The notes: generated from the sequence alone by a model not told the origin. Positions 16,690 to 24,729 are shown, counted from the first letter of the stretch. The stretch: DNA of 64,000 bases from Tistlia sp040905785 (GCF_040905785.1 NZ_JBBDQW010000006.1:62001-126000), one strand, 5' to 3'. Program-made: numbers and translations.

Positions 16690-16891
16690 AGGCTGCCGGC
16701 AGCCGGTACATCGCCGGGAAGCCCCGCCGCACCTGGCGCAGCCGTTCGAGCTGCCCGGCCGCGACCAGCCGATCGGCAAGCGCGGCGTCCTCGGGGTCGA
16801 CCAGGCACTGCCAGTACCCATCGAGCTTCGCCAGCAGCCGGGCCTCGGCGTCTTCGTACTCGTCGGCGTCCGTGGTCGCGTGGTCGGTCAC
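16637..16891 (-). CDS. Small hypothetical protein of the element
   Basis: 84 residues from a GTG at 16891 that is preceded by AGGAGG at good spacing, which is why this start is preferred over longer upstream frames. The first 20 residues are acidic (TDHATTDADEYEDAEARLL), followed by LVDPEDAALADRLVAAGQLERLRQ and a basic C-terminus. I recognise no family. It overlaps the DUF2513 gene tail to tail. The Shine-Dalgarno sequence is the main support for it being real. Confidence 0.5.
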   Translation of the reverse strand: MTDHATTDADEYEDAEARLLAKLDGYWQCLVDPEDAALADRLVAAGQLERLRQVRRGFPAMYRLPAASTAAAQAARERTAGRAP

Positions 16892-17128
16892 CGGCTCCTC
16901 CTGTGCCCGCGGTGGACACCGAGGATGACCCCAACGCCGGCGCGTCGCATCAGCGGCCACTGGCGGCCCAGGACGGCGATGCAGGCATGTGAGGCTCCTC
17001 GCGGCAGCCCGTGAGGCAAACCTGCCCGTCCTGGGGCTCCCTGGCGGCCTGGCGGGCAAAGAGAAGGGCAGCCGAAGCCGCCCCTGGCCGTCGCGGAGAA
17101 GGGGCGCCGGCAAGCGTCCCCTCTGCCG

Positions 17129-17416
17129 TTACCCTGCGTCGACCGCCTGCGGTCGCGACTTCAGGAGCGTCCGCCGGTCGAGCTCGATGCCCTGGCCGAC
17201 AAGGGCCGCGGTCATCCGTTTGGCGTCGGTGACGTTGGCCTCAAGGGCATCGAGCAGCACGTAGACCGCATGCTCGCGCGCCGCGATCTCCGACCGCTCC
17301 ATGTTGCTGCGATTGACGGCGAGATCCTGCCACATGAGCTGCAGGGCGCGAACGCCCTCCAGCGCGGAGCCGGTAGCCTCTTCGAGGGAATCGGGGTTAT
17401 TGGTCCGGTAAGCCAT
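17129..17416 (-). CDS. Small hypothetical protein of the element
   Basis: 95 residues from the ATG at 17416 (MAYRTNNPDSLEEATGS), with GGAGGCAAGG just upstream as ribosome binding site. The body is predicted almost entirely helical and amphipathic (VRALQLMWQDLAVNRSNMER, then HAVYVLLDALEANVTDAKRM), so it may be a small helical bundle or a DNA- or tail-associated protein. No known family is recognised. It lies alone between two gaps: 237 bases on the left hold no gene I can support, and 179 on the right likewise. Confidence 0.5.
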   Translation of the reverse strand: MAYRTNNPDSLEEATGSALEGVRALQLMWQDLAVNRSNMERSEIAAREHAVYVLLDALEANVTDAKRMTAALVGQGIELDRRTLLKSRPQAVDAG

Positions 17417-17595
17417 CCTTGCCTCCATCTCAGGCGGGTTGGTCAGGGCCGGCGCCTCTGTTGCCGCAGGGGCGCCGGTCCGCCTATTGCCGCACGGACC
17501 GATTCGCGCGTCAAGGCGACGATCCTGTTACATCGCAACCAGCAGGGGCACAGGATCGGTTGCATCGGGGCTCTGCCAGCCTCGCAGCCTATCGG

Positions 17596-18159
17596 CTACG
17601 GTTGGTCAGGCTGTTCACCGGGTGGTTTCGGCCATGGGAACTGCTGCTGAGGATCCTCAGGCGGCAGATCGAGATGCGCGACATGGATCCCCCGCAGTCC
17701 TGCGCGGGCAGCCATCCCTAGAACCTGCTGATCGCCCGCATATATCGCCTCCGCCTGCTCGGTCTTGGCGACGGCCACGATCTGATAGTCGAACTTGATC
17801 TTCGCGCGAGGCGAGGACGGATCTGCGCGGGCCCGGAGCCCGCCTCGGCTCATCGCCTCCCGCATCATCAGTGCAGCCTCGATGGCGGCAATCTGGTCGA
17901 ACGGTGCGACTCTAAAGCAGCTCTGCCGTTCAATGATCTCGAGGTACCCAACATCCCCGTCCCCGGCGACCACCAGCACCTCGCTCAGCACCGGCGTAGG
18001 GATAATGATCTTGGCTCGATCATCGGCGAGGCTCTTGATCAGGTAGTTCACCCTCTCGCGTACCCTCGGTATCTCTTCGCGGGTTTCGGGATCGGGTGGC
18101 GCCGGGGCGTCTTCGCTGAGGAACAGCAAAAGCACCGATGTGTCGATCGCGACGATCAA
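17596..18159 (-). CDS. PIN-domain protein, putative ribonuclease
   Basis: 187 residues with the PIN-fold acidic quartet in the right order: D6 (MIVAIDTSVLL), E60 (VLSEVLV), D124 (KFDYQIVAVAK) and D143 (IYAGDQQVL). That pattern matches VapC-like RNases that cleave tRNA or rRNA in a Mg-dependent way. It is longer than classical VapC toxins (about 130), with an insertion after residue 15 and a Pro-rich tail. Its ATG overlaps the stop of the upstream 250-residue gene, so the two are made together. I infer a toxin-antitoxin-like or defence pair, but the partner is not a known antitoxin fold. Confidence 0.75.
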   Translation of the reverse strand: MIVAIDTSVLLLFLSEDAPAPPDPETREEIPRVRERVNYLIKSLADDRAKIIIPTPVLSEVLVVAGDGDVGYLEIIERQSCFRVAPFDQIAAIEAALMMREAMSRGGLRARADPSSPRAKIKFDYQIVAVAKTEQAEAIYAGDQQVLGMAARAGLRGIHVAHLDLPPEDPQQQFPWPKPPGEQPDQP

Positions 18160-18908
18160 TGCTGACTAGCCTCGTCGTCTCTAAGCTCTTCCAGAGTGCG
18201 GCGAGCCTCCTCCGGACTCGGGCGCGCGCCAGGGGCCTTCCGGAGCGACTCGATCACATCGCGCAGATCGCCGCTCTCCAGAGCCTCAAAGCTCTCGACT
18301 TTGAAGTTCCTGAGCGTCCAATTGCCGTCTTCCTCTCGAAGCCACCGACCGCTGCCATGGATGCGGATCGGCTCGAACAAGTGGTGCCCGAGCTTCCGAG
18401 CTAGGCTCCGGTCTCGCGTTTCGCAGCCGGTGTACTTGATGCTCCCGTTCAGCAGTTGCAGCGAGATCGTCTGATCCGTGCCGCCAATGCTGACCAGAAG
18501 GCCGTCGAGGCTGCCCCTCTGATTGAAGGGGCCATACGTCTTTGGTTTCGGACGGTCGCGCCCAGGAAAGCGGATGATCTCTCCGGTCGGCCGCGCTTCA
18601 CCATCCTCATAGAGGCTGCCGGCTGCGTTGTCGTCGGCCATCAGTCGGTCGAGATCATCGAACGCCTTACGAACTTCCTTCGGCGCCTCTCCTCGGGCTG
18701 CCGCCACCAAGCGCTCACGCACCTTCGGCACGTCCTCGAAATCGACCCGAGCGACCAGCTGCGTGCTACCCGTCTCAACGGTCTCAAAGTGCACGCTCTT
18801 GTCGTAGCCCATAAGGCTGGCGAAGCCCTGCATATAGCTCGCCAGCCGCGCCATCGGGATGGTCGCGGGGCTATAGGCGTCGATGCGGAGCCTGTAGATC
18901 GTGCTCAT
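18156..18908 (-). CDS. Conserved hypothetical partner of the PIN-domain protein
   Basis: 250 residues, starting MSTIYRLRIDAYSPATIPMA. Conserved-looking blocks are MARLASYMQGFASLMG, VARVDFEDVPKVRERL, GEIIRFPGRDRPKPKTYGPF, GSLDGLLVSIGGTDQTISLQ and HGSGRWLREEDGNWTLRNF. I know this type of protein only as an uncharacterised gene found just upstream of PIN-domain genes. The central part looks beta-rich with charged loops, and there is no signal peptide or membrane segment. The stop overlaps the PIN start (ATGA), so a stoichiometric complex is likely. An antitoxin or immunity role is inference from the pairing alone. Confidence 0.6.
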   Translation of the reverse strand: MSTIYRLRIDAYSPATIPMARLASYMQGFASLMGYDKSVHFETVETGSTQLVARVDFEDVPKVRERLVAAARGEAPKEVRKAFDDLDRLMADDNAAGSLYEDGEARPTGEIIRFPGRDRPKPKTYGPFNQRGSLDGLLVSIGGTDQTISLQLLNGSIKYTGCETRDRSLARKLGHHLFEPIRIHGSGRWLREEDGNWTLRNFKVESFEALESGDLRDVIESLRKAPGARPSPEEARRTLEELRDDEASQH

Positions 18909-19041
18909 GATCCGATACCGTCACTGGCAGTAACCCCTGGGATGGTCACCAGTTTCCCCGGAAGCTGCACCGCCGTACTGCGGCGAGCATCTTTGCCCGC
19001 CCTATCGAGAGATGGCAATCTCCTTCGCGGTCGCGCGAGCG

Positions 19042-20991
19042 TCACCCCGGCACTGCCTCGCCCGGTGCCCAGAAGAAGTCCTGATCGAACTCCTGCCGAT
19101 AGCGCTGCTCCAGCCGGCGGAAGCCCTGGCGGTAATCGGGGTCGAGCTGGGTCTGGAGCTGGTCGAACAGCAGCCGGTCGAGCGCCAGGCGCGCGTACCA
19201 GACCGAGGATCCCGGCGTGTTGTGGCGCAGGAACCGGACCATATCGCGGCCCCAGTTGGCGTCGTCGCCGCCGGCCGCCGTCGCGATGTTGCCGGCGGTC
19301 AGGCTGGCCACGTCGTCGATGATCCCGAAGGCCGGACCGCCCAGGAAGGTCGCCGCGAAGCTGCGTCCCTCGCGGCTGATCCCGGCATAGAGGAAGTCGC
19401 CGAAGATGCCGGCGCCGCCGCCCTGGACGAAGGCCGCCGCCCAGAAGCGATGGTCGGCCATGTCGCGCGGCTCGCGGCCCTTGGCGATCTCCTTCATCTG
19501 CATCGCCCAGGCGCCCATGACCGTCATCGAGAGCACGATGCTGGCCAGGTACTGCCCGTGGTCGCCGCCGCGCGCCTGGCGCAGCCCGCGCATCCCGTGG
19601 GTCAGCGCCATCGAGACCGCGAACGACTTGAACTGCCCGAAGGTGCGCAGCAGCTCGCCGCTGAGGGTGCCCGGCCGGGTGCTGCCCAGGATCGTCGCCC
19701 GCTCGACCGCGCCCGGCGTCGGCACCGCGAAGGCGGTCTCCTCGAGCACCATGCCCATCAGCTTGGTCGCGGCCTCGGCCCGCGCGCCGCCCTGCTTCGC
19801 CAGCGCCTCGGGCCAGATGAAGCTCACCCCGTCCTGCTCGAGGGCGTCACCCGTCCTGATCAGGTTCCAGTCGTCAGGCGTCAGGCCGTAGCGGCGGAAC
19901 TGGCGCTGGAAGGGGTCGGGCAGCCGCGTGAACGGCACGTCCGACAGGTCCGCCAGCTCCGCATAGAAGGCTTGCCCAAAGGCCTTCCGCGCCGCGTCGG
20001 TGTGGGTGGAGAGGAACGAAGCCCGCAGCACCGTGTCGGCGACCCGCGACGGCAGCTCGGTGCCGACCACATCGAGGGTGTGCCGGCTGGCGGCGTGCAT
20101 GGTGCGCAGCCCGGTCTCGGCGACCAGGCCCAGCTTCGTCGCAAGGCGCCGGTCAGCCTCGTTCGCCGGGTTCAGGCCCTTCAGGTAGAAGCCGAGCAAT
20201 TGCACTGTGTCGAGCCCGTTGAACTTGGCCGTCTGCCGCAAGGTCGAGAAGTCGGTGACGCTGGAGAGCATCGCCGAGCCCAGCTTCGTGGACGTTGCCC
20301 AGCTCCTGAGCCCGCGCATGAAGGTGGCCGCACCCTCGTTGACCGGACTGTGCGCCTTGCCGGTCACCTGGTCCCAGATCGCTCCCAGGTGCCGCTCGGC
20401 GCCGGCGGGCCCGTAGTCGAACAGGCCGCTCTTCTCCTTGCTGCCGGCCCACTGCTTCGCCAAGTCGATCATATGGCGCGCTGAGGCCTCCGGGTTCGGA
20501 CCGAACTGCTCGAGCAGGGCGATGTCGCGGGCGATCGAGCGCACATGCCCGGTGACCACGTCCATGATCCCCTCGCGGCCCATGCCGAAGCGGTCGTTGA
20601 ACTCCAGCCAGGCGTCGGCGCTGGTCCACTCGAAGACGCGGGGATCGCTGCGGCTGTTGGCCAGCTTGGTCCCGCCGCGCCGGCCCGGCACCAGCTCCGA
20701 CAGCCCGTTGGTGCGGATCTTCTCGTAGGCCTCGTCGATGATCTCGACCGCCTTCAGCCGGGTCACCGGGGCGCCGGTCTCGAAGTCCCGGATCGCGAGC
20801 CGCCCGGTCTCCAGCGCCGTCATCATGTGCTCGCGGAAGGCCTGGCCGCCGGCTGAGATCACCTTGTCGCGCTGCCAGACCTGCGGCAGGCGCCAGCTCT
20901 CCTTGCGCTTGAGCGTCCCGCCGGCGGCGTTGAAGCGGCTGACCGCATAGTCGGTCATCTCGCCCCACTGCGCCGCGGCCGCCCGGCTCAT
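19042..20991 (-). CDS. Large phage-type virion/ejection-like protein, main part
   Basis: 649 residues from the ATG at 20991. It is long, helical and Ala-rich, with phage-like segments: YAVSRFNAAGGTLKRKESW near the start, WTSADAWLEFNDRFG, IALLEQFGPNPEASAR, a small-residue hydrophobic stretch (YLASIVLSMTVMGAWAMQMK) and FGIIDDVASLTAG. These resemble large internal virion or ejection-type proteins of tailed phages that lie at the end of structural operons. Its start overlaps the stop of a 161-residue gene, and the junction reads as if the two once formed one protein. The element has no capsid genes, so the protein is probably either borrowed or a relic. Confidence 0.55.
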   Translation of the reverse strand: MSRAAAAQWGEMTDYAVSRFNAAGGTLKRKESWRLPQVWQRDKVISAGGQAFREHMMTALETGRLAIRDFETGAPVTRLKAVEIIDEAYEKIRTNGLSELVPGRRGGTKLANSRSDPRVFEWTSADAWLEFNDRFGMGREGIMDVVTGHVRSIARDIALLEQFGPNPEASARHMIDLAKQWAGSKEKSGLFDYGPAGAERHLGAIWDQVTGKAHSPVNEGAATFMRGLRSWATSTKLGSAMLSSVTDFSTLRQTAKFNGLDTVQLLGFYLKGLNPANEADRRLATKLGLVAETGLRTMHAASRHTLDVVGTELPSRVADTVLRASFLSTHTDAARKAFGQAFYAELADLSDVPFTRLPDPFQRQFRRYGLTPDDWNLIRTGDALEQDGVSFIWPEALAKQGGARAEAATKLMGMVLEETAFAVPTPGAVERATILGSTRPGTLSGELLRTFGQFKSFAVSMALTHGMRGLRQARGGDHGQYLASIVLSMTVMGAWAMQMKEIAKGREPRDMADHRFWAAAFVQGGGAGIFGDFLYAGISREGRSFAATFLGGPAFGIIDDVASLTAGNIATAAGGDDANWGRDMVRFLRHNTPGSSVWYARLALDRLLFDQLQTQLDPDYRQGFRRLEQRYRQEFDQDFFWAPGEAVPG

Positions 20992-21473
20992 GTCGTGCCG
21001 ACGTTCTCGCCGTAGAGCTCGCGCACGAAGCGCTCCAGGCCCATGGAGTTGCGGCGCAGGCCCGCCATCTTGCTGCGGAACTGCTCGACACCCGACACCC
21101 ACATCGCGAACAGCAACTTCTCGACGGCCATCTGCCGGCCCTCGGCGGAGCCGTAGGAAGCCGAGTCATGCAGGTCCCGGCCGATCAGCGCGGCGACCCC
21201 AGCGACCATGCCCTGTGGATGGCTCTCCGCCATCGCGCGCAGCTCGGTCACCCTGATCACATGGAGAGCCGTCTTCCGCTTGCGCTCGGCGGCCTCGGCG
21301 ACCAGATCGGCCGCCACCTTCGCCGCCGCCTCGGCCTCCGCCTGGCTCTGCCCCATGGTCTTGGCGAACTGGTCGGTTTCCCGCTTGAAGCGGCGCAGCA
21401 GATCCTCGGCCTGGGCGCGGGTGAGACGGCCGGCGTCGACCGCGTCGCCCAGGCACTTCTCGATCCGGCTCAT
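20988..21473 (-). CDS. N-terminal part of the phage virion-like protein (possibly split gene)
   Basis: 161 residues, MSRIEKCLGDAVDAGRLTRA onward, helical throughout, with an Ala/Glu-rich coiled-coil-like stretch (about 40-75). The C-terminus, RNSMGLERFVRELYGENVGT, leads directly into the next gene through an ATGA overlap. The first residues of that gene (RAAAAQWGEMTDYAVSRF) continue the same helical pattern. I infer that these were once one open frame of about 810 residues and that a one-base change split them. Independent translation by coupling is the alternative. Confidence 0.5.
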   Translation of the reverse strand: MSRIEKCLGDAVDAGRLTRAQAEDLLRRFKRETDQFAKTMGQSQAEAEAAAKVAADLVAEAAERKRKTALHVIRVTELRAMAESHPQGMVAGVAALIGRDLHDSASYGSAEGRQMAVEKLLFAMWVSGVEQFRSKMAGLRRNSMGLERFVRELYGENVGTT

Positions 21474-21587
21474 GCGACCTTCCTCTCCCCTGCGCTGTCA
21501 GCGCCTCCGACACTGCTTGCCGTGATCGTCGGCGCGCTTTCCATCAATCGGTGCGTGCGGCCGTTGAAATCGGGGCTCACTCGCGGT

Positions 21588-21602
21588 TGGCCCGGATCTT
21601 GC
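21588..21602 (+). promoter_or_regulatory. Sigma-54 (-24/-12) promoter of the element-borne PEP-CTERM gene
   Basis: TGGCCC-GGATC-TTGC gives the invariant GG and GC separated by exactly 10 bases, close to the consensus TGGCAC-N5-TTGC. A start about 12 bases downstream would leave a short leader with AGGAGG at 21622-21627 and ATG at 21633. The promoters of the three chromosomal PEP-CTERM genes in this window share the same architecture. Confidence 0.65.
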
Positions 21603-21632
21603 GGCGCCTGCGGGACCAACCAGGAGGAAGCC

Positions 21633-22178
21633 ATGCGCACGCTATCCTGCATCCTTACCCTTGCGGCCGGTCTGGCCCTCTCTGCGCCCGCGTCGGCCGG
21701 CGTCCTCTGGAACGAGTCGATCGACGGCGACCTGGACGGATCGCAGATCTTCGCCTTCGACATCGGTCGCAGCGATGCCGCAGGGCGGGCATCCGCACTC
21801 GACCAGGACGCTTTCACCTTCACCGTCCCTACTGGGGCTTATCTGTGGGCGGGCGTGTTCTCGATGCAGACCCGGTACGAAGGTGGCGCGTTTACGGTGT
21901 GCATCGACGCCTGGTGCAGGGGCACTGCGACCCACAAGGGAGACCGGCCATTCTTGAAGGCCAACAACTACGAGGATCCATTCCCGTCGGGAACCTACGC
22001 TTTGACGATCGATATTCATGGCGCGGCGACTGTCGATTACGAGCTTTTTATGTATGTCGGGACGGATCCCGAAAGGCCGCCACTTCTGGCATTGCAGGAA
22101 GTCCCGGAACCGGGGGCGCTTGCGCTGATCGGCGGCGCGCTCCTGGGTCTCGCCGCCCTGAAGCGCCGCCCGCGCTAG
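21633..22178 (+). CDS. PEP-CTERM sorting domain protein carried by the integrative element
   Basis: 181 residues from the ATG behind AGGAGG. The signal peptide is MRTLSCILTLAAGLALSAPA with cleavage near SAG. A compact beta-rich domain with two Cys (VCIDAWC) resembles small pre-peptidase-like/adhesin folds (FTFTVPTGAYLWAGVFSM, DYELFMYVG). The tail is a textbook PEP-CTERM sorting signal: VPEPGALALIGGALLGLAAL then KRRPR, which exosortase would cut and use for surface release. It is the only gene in the central element on the plus strand and interrupts a minus-strand phage-type operon, so it looks like cargo (a moron). The host window encodes the machinery that would process and regulate it. Confidence 0.85.
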   Translation: MRTLSCILTLAAGLALSAPASAGVLWNESIDGDLDGSQIFAFDIGRSDAAGRASALDQDAFTFTVPTGAYLWAGVFSMQTRYEGGAFTVCIDAWCRGTATHKGDRPFLKANNYEDPFPSGTYALTIDIHGAATVDYELFMYVGTDPERPPLLALQEVPEPGALALIGGALLGLAALKRRPR

Positions 22179-22246
22179 GCCGCCAGCTTCAGCGGTCGAC
22201 GCGGCGCCCGCCCCCGGCTGTCGACCACGGCGGGCTGCGGCGCCCG

Positions 22247-22513
22247 TCATCGAACAGGCCGCCGCCTGGGTGATGTAGTCAGTTGCGTGCGGGGTGGCTG
22301 ACGGGCATTCAGCGGTTCAGCCGCCGATCCGAGCAGGTTCACGAAGGCGCCGTAGCCGGCGGCCGCAGCCGGGTCGGTCGTCCGCATCCGTTCGTAGACT
22401 GCGCGGAAGGCGCCGGCCTCCTGCGGCCCGTCGGGGCCCTTGGCGATTGCCTCCAGCGAGCGAAGCACCTGCACGTCCTCGTCGGCCTCGGCTAGTGTCC
22501 GGTCGGTCGTCAT
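22247..22513 (-). CDS. Small hypothetical phage-type protein
   Basis: 88 residues. Its ATG overlaps the stop of the 224-residue coiled-coil gene upstream (ATGA at 22510-22513), which strongly supports translation. The middle (ADEDVQVLRSLEAIAKGPDG and FRAVYERMRTTDPAAAAGYG) is helical, and the C-terminus is basic and Pro/Arg rich. No family is recognised. The position in a coupled run of structural genes suggests a virion-associated or assembly role, but nothing in the sequence shows which. Confidence 0.5.
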   Translation of the reverse strand: MTTDRTLAEADEDVQVLRSLEAIAKGPDGPQEAGAFRAVYERMRTTDPAAAAGYGAFVNLLGSAAEPLNARQPPRTQLTTSPRRRPVR

Positions 22514-23184
22514 CGGCCGCGGCCCCCGGGCAGGCCGTCCAGCACCGCGTCATGGGCCCGGCGCTCGCCGTCGGCGAAGTCGGCCGAGAGGTCGTAGCGG
22601 AAGGTTGGCGCCCGCACGTCCAGCCAGCTCGAGGCCCGCAGCGCGCAGACCGTGTTGCGCAGCCGCACCGCCACCGCTCCCGGCATCAGGTTCTCCATCG
22701 CCCAGGACTCCGGCTTCTGCAGCCCGTGACGCTGCGCAAGCTGCGGAACCTCCACTCGGATCTCTGCAGCCAGGTCGCCAGCCTCCTGCACCGCCTCCGC
22801 GAACGCCCGCAACGCATCCTCGGCCCGTTTCGCCGCCGCCAGGCGCCGCTCGGCCTTGCGCCGGAGCACGGCCACCTCACGCGCCACCGTGGCCTCACGC
22901 TCGCGCTGCTCCGCCTCCGCCAGCCGCTCCCGGGCGCTGGCAATTGCATCGTCCTGGCTGCGCAGGTCCTGCTGCAGCTCGTACTCGCGAGCAGTCGCCC
23001 GATCGAGCGCTTTCTGAGCCTCCGCGTCGCCCTCGGCCGCGGGGAAGGCGTTGGCCTTCCGCGAGTCCACCGCGCCCTGCAGCCGCGCCGCGAGCGCATC
23101 GCGCTTCGACTGGAGATCCTGGACCCTGTTCCTCCAGTCGGCCGGGCTGTCGCCCTTGCCCAACACCCTCGCCAGAGCGTTCAT
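22510..23184 (-). CDS. Coiled-coil phage-type protein
   Basis: 224 residues. The first ten, MNALARVLGKG, closely match the opening of the 21-residue ORF at 23977 (MNPLAKVVGKG). Residues 20-130 form a long charged coiled coil (AREYELQQDLRSQDDAIASA and RERLAEAEQREREATVAREV), followed by a smaller C-terminal domain with IRVEVPQLAQRHGLQKPESW. Such proteins act as scaffolds, tail components or chaperones in phages. Its start lies 68 bases after the upstream stop, and its end overlaps the next gene. Confidence 0.55.
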   Translation of the reverse strand: MNALARVLGKGDSPADWRNRVQDLQSKRDALAARLQGAVDSRKANAFPAAEGDAEAQKALDRATAREYELQQDLRSQDDAIASARERLAEAEQREREATVAREVAVLRRKAERRLAAAKRAEDALRAFAEAVQEAGDLAAEIRVEVPQLAQRHGLQKPESWAMENLMPGAVAVRLRNTVCALRASSWLDVRAPTFRYDLSADFADGERRAHDAVLDGLPGGRGR

Positions 23185-23252
23185 GCCGCTTCGCCTCCTC
23201 CGTTGCCCAGTTCGCCGCTCGCGGCCGATCTCTCCACCAATCCGGCGCCGGA

Positions 23253-23909
23253 TCAGCCCAGCCAGCCGCTGAAGGTGTCCTCGTCCGGCCGGGTCGGGGC
23301 CAAGTACTGGCTGACGAGGACGTCTTCCCAGACGTCGCGGTTGGCCGTACTGAAGAAGGAGCGCAGCGAGACGACGGTCCCGAGGAAGTCGCCGCCAGTC
23401 CCATAGGGGTGGGTCACGCTCGCCAGCTCGGTATCGCCGGCCGCGTTCAGCACCCGCGCGGTGAAGACGCCGGCCGCCGTGCGCTCTACCTCCAGCGTGT
23501 AGGTCGTGTCCTCGACGGGCGACCAGTCGTCCGTGTCGTCGGATAGGCCGGCGTCACCATCGATGTCGCGGAGCTGCAGGCTAGAGCTATTGACGAAGGC
23601 GAGGGCGCCGTCGTTGTAATCGAGGCCGAGGCAGATCCCCATGATGGCGATCGAGGGCGACCAGCGGAAGTGGGCTCGAACGTGCAGCGCGACGGTTGAC
23701 GTATCGACCGAGGCCCAGGCTGTCGTGTTGAGGTTCCGGATGCCCTCGACAGTCCCGCCGCCGCCGTCGTCCCATCCCCGATACTGGCTCGACGACCAGG
23801 CCCGAGTCCCGCTGCCGCCGAGGGCGTTGTTGAGGTTGACGCCGTCGGGGTTCGCGCCACTGGCAAGGCCGGAGAAGTCTTCCGATGCGATCGCTGCGCC
23901 CTGGGGCAT
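23253..23909 (-). CDS. Beta-sandwich, lectin-like phage-type surface/tail protein
   Basis: 218 residues from the ATG at 23909, a start supported by GGGAGCTGC upstream and by its position just behind the 21-residue ORF. The sequence is beta-rich and acidic with the pattern of a laminin-G/concanavalin-like sandwich: ALHVRAHFRWSPSIAIMG, LGLDYNDGALAFVNSSSLQL, TTYTLEVERTAAGVFTARVL. This kind of domain decorates phage capsids or tails and binds glycans. That is inference from fold-like pattern only, with no diagnostic motif. Longer upstream frames overlap other genes and are not used. Confidence 0.5.
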   Translation of the reverse strand: MPQGAAIASEDFSGLASGANPDGVNLNNALGGSGTRAWSSSQYRGWDDGGGGTVEGIRNLNTTAWASVDTSTVALHVRAHFRWSPSIAIMGICLGLDYNDGALAFVNSSSLQLRDIDGDAGLSDDTDDWSPVEDTTYTLEVERTAAGVFTARVLNAAGDTELASVTHPYGTGGDFLGTVVSLRSFFSTANRDVWEDVLVSQYLAPTRPDEDTFSGWLG

Positions 23910-23911
23910 CT

Positions 23912-23977
23912 CTAAGCAGCTCCCTTGAACCAGAAGTCGGGATTGCCCTTCCCAACCACTTTCGCGAGCGGGTTCAT
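23912..23977 (-). CDS. 21-residue coupled mini-gene
   Basis: The ORF encodes MNPLAKVVGKGNPDFWFKGA plus one Ala. Its ATG overlaps the stop of the upstream 251-residue gene (ATGA at 23974-23977), and its TAG lies two bases before the next ATG. It therefore sits perfectly in the coupled run. The opening matches the first residues of the 224-residue protein at 23184. It may be a translational coupler, a leader peptide or a stub left after the rest of a longer gene was replaced by the lectin-like gene. Confidence 0.45.
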   Translation of the reverse strand: MNPLAKVVGKGNPDFWFKGAA

Positions 23978-24729
23978 GCCGCATCCCCTCCCTCGCCGGC
24001 CGACTCGCCGGCGGCTGCCTGATAGAGCGCTGTGACCTCTGCCACCGCGTCACGGTGCCCCGGGTGCAGGCGGTCGACGTAGGGGTGCCCCTCGCCGGCA
24101 TCCTTGAGCTCCGCCTGCTTCGCCTCGAGCCGGCTGCGTGCGGTCGCCTGCTCGGCCGACTGCCCGGCCGCCGGCGCCGCCGCCCGGGCCGTCTCGCCGC
24201 CGTGGCCGAGCTCGTGCAGCCGGGTCCAGGCCCGCGAGAGGTAGGCCTGCGCGCCGTCGCCCTTGTCGACCAGCGAGCGCGAGAAGGCCGCGTTGTCCCG
24301 CAGCTCGGCGATAGCCTCGCGAGCCTGGTCGGGCGTCATCTTCTCGATTGCCGACAGCACCGCGGCGTCCTCCGGATCCAGCCCGGACAGGTCCGGCGCG
24401 CCGGCCGTGCCCTCGCCGGCGGAAAAGACCCCGGCCTGCGTCGCGCTCCGGACTTGCTCGGCGGAGAGCTTGGCAAGCGGCAGCGGCTCGCCGGCGTCCG
24501 TCTGCGGATGCTCGGCGTTCCAATAGTGCAGCTGCAGGCTGCTCTCGACTGCGAGGCGGTGGTAGGCGTGCGTCCGGTCGGTCATCGCCTTGACCACCTC
24601 CGCCTGCTGCCGCCCCCAGGCCAGGATCCGCGCCGCCTCCGCCCGCGTCATCGGCTCGGCGCGCGGCTTGTCGATCGTCTTCGCGTACTCGGGAAACGCC
24701 TGAAGGAAGAGCGCGCGGATGTCCGCCAT
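23974..24729 (-). CDS. Hypothetical helical phage-type protein
   Basis: 251 residues from the ATG at 24729, which overlaps the upstream stop (ATGA); the longer frame upstream is Arg-rich noise. Predicted all-helical: FLQAFPEYAKTIDKPR, then TRAEAARILAWGRQQAEVV, then a middle part rich in DPEDAAVLSAIEKMTPDQAR and a C-terminal Ala/Glu helix region. No family is recognised. Sitting between a 63-residue gene and a mini-gene in a run of overlaps, it is clearly part of the phage-type operon. The internal LSGLDPEDAAVLSAI segment could be a protein contact motif, but this is not demonstrated. Confidence 0.5.
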   Translation of the reverse strand: MADIRALFLQAFPEYAKTIDKPRAEPMTRAEAARILAWGRQQAEVVKAMTDRTHAYHRLAVESSLQLHYWNAEHPQTDAGEPLPLAKLSAEQVRSATQAGVFSAGEGTAGAPDLSGLDPEDAAVLSAIEKMTPDQAREAIAELRDNAAFSRSLVDKGDGAQAYLSRAWTRLHELGHGGETARAAAPAAGQSAEQATARSRLEAKQAELKDAGEGHPYVDRLHPGHRDAVAEVTALYQAAAGESAGEGGDAA

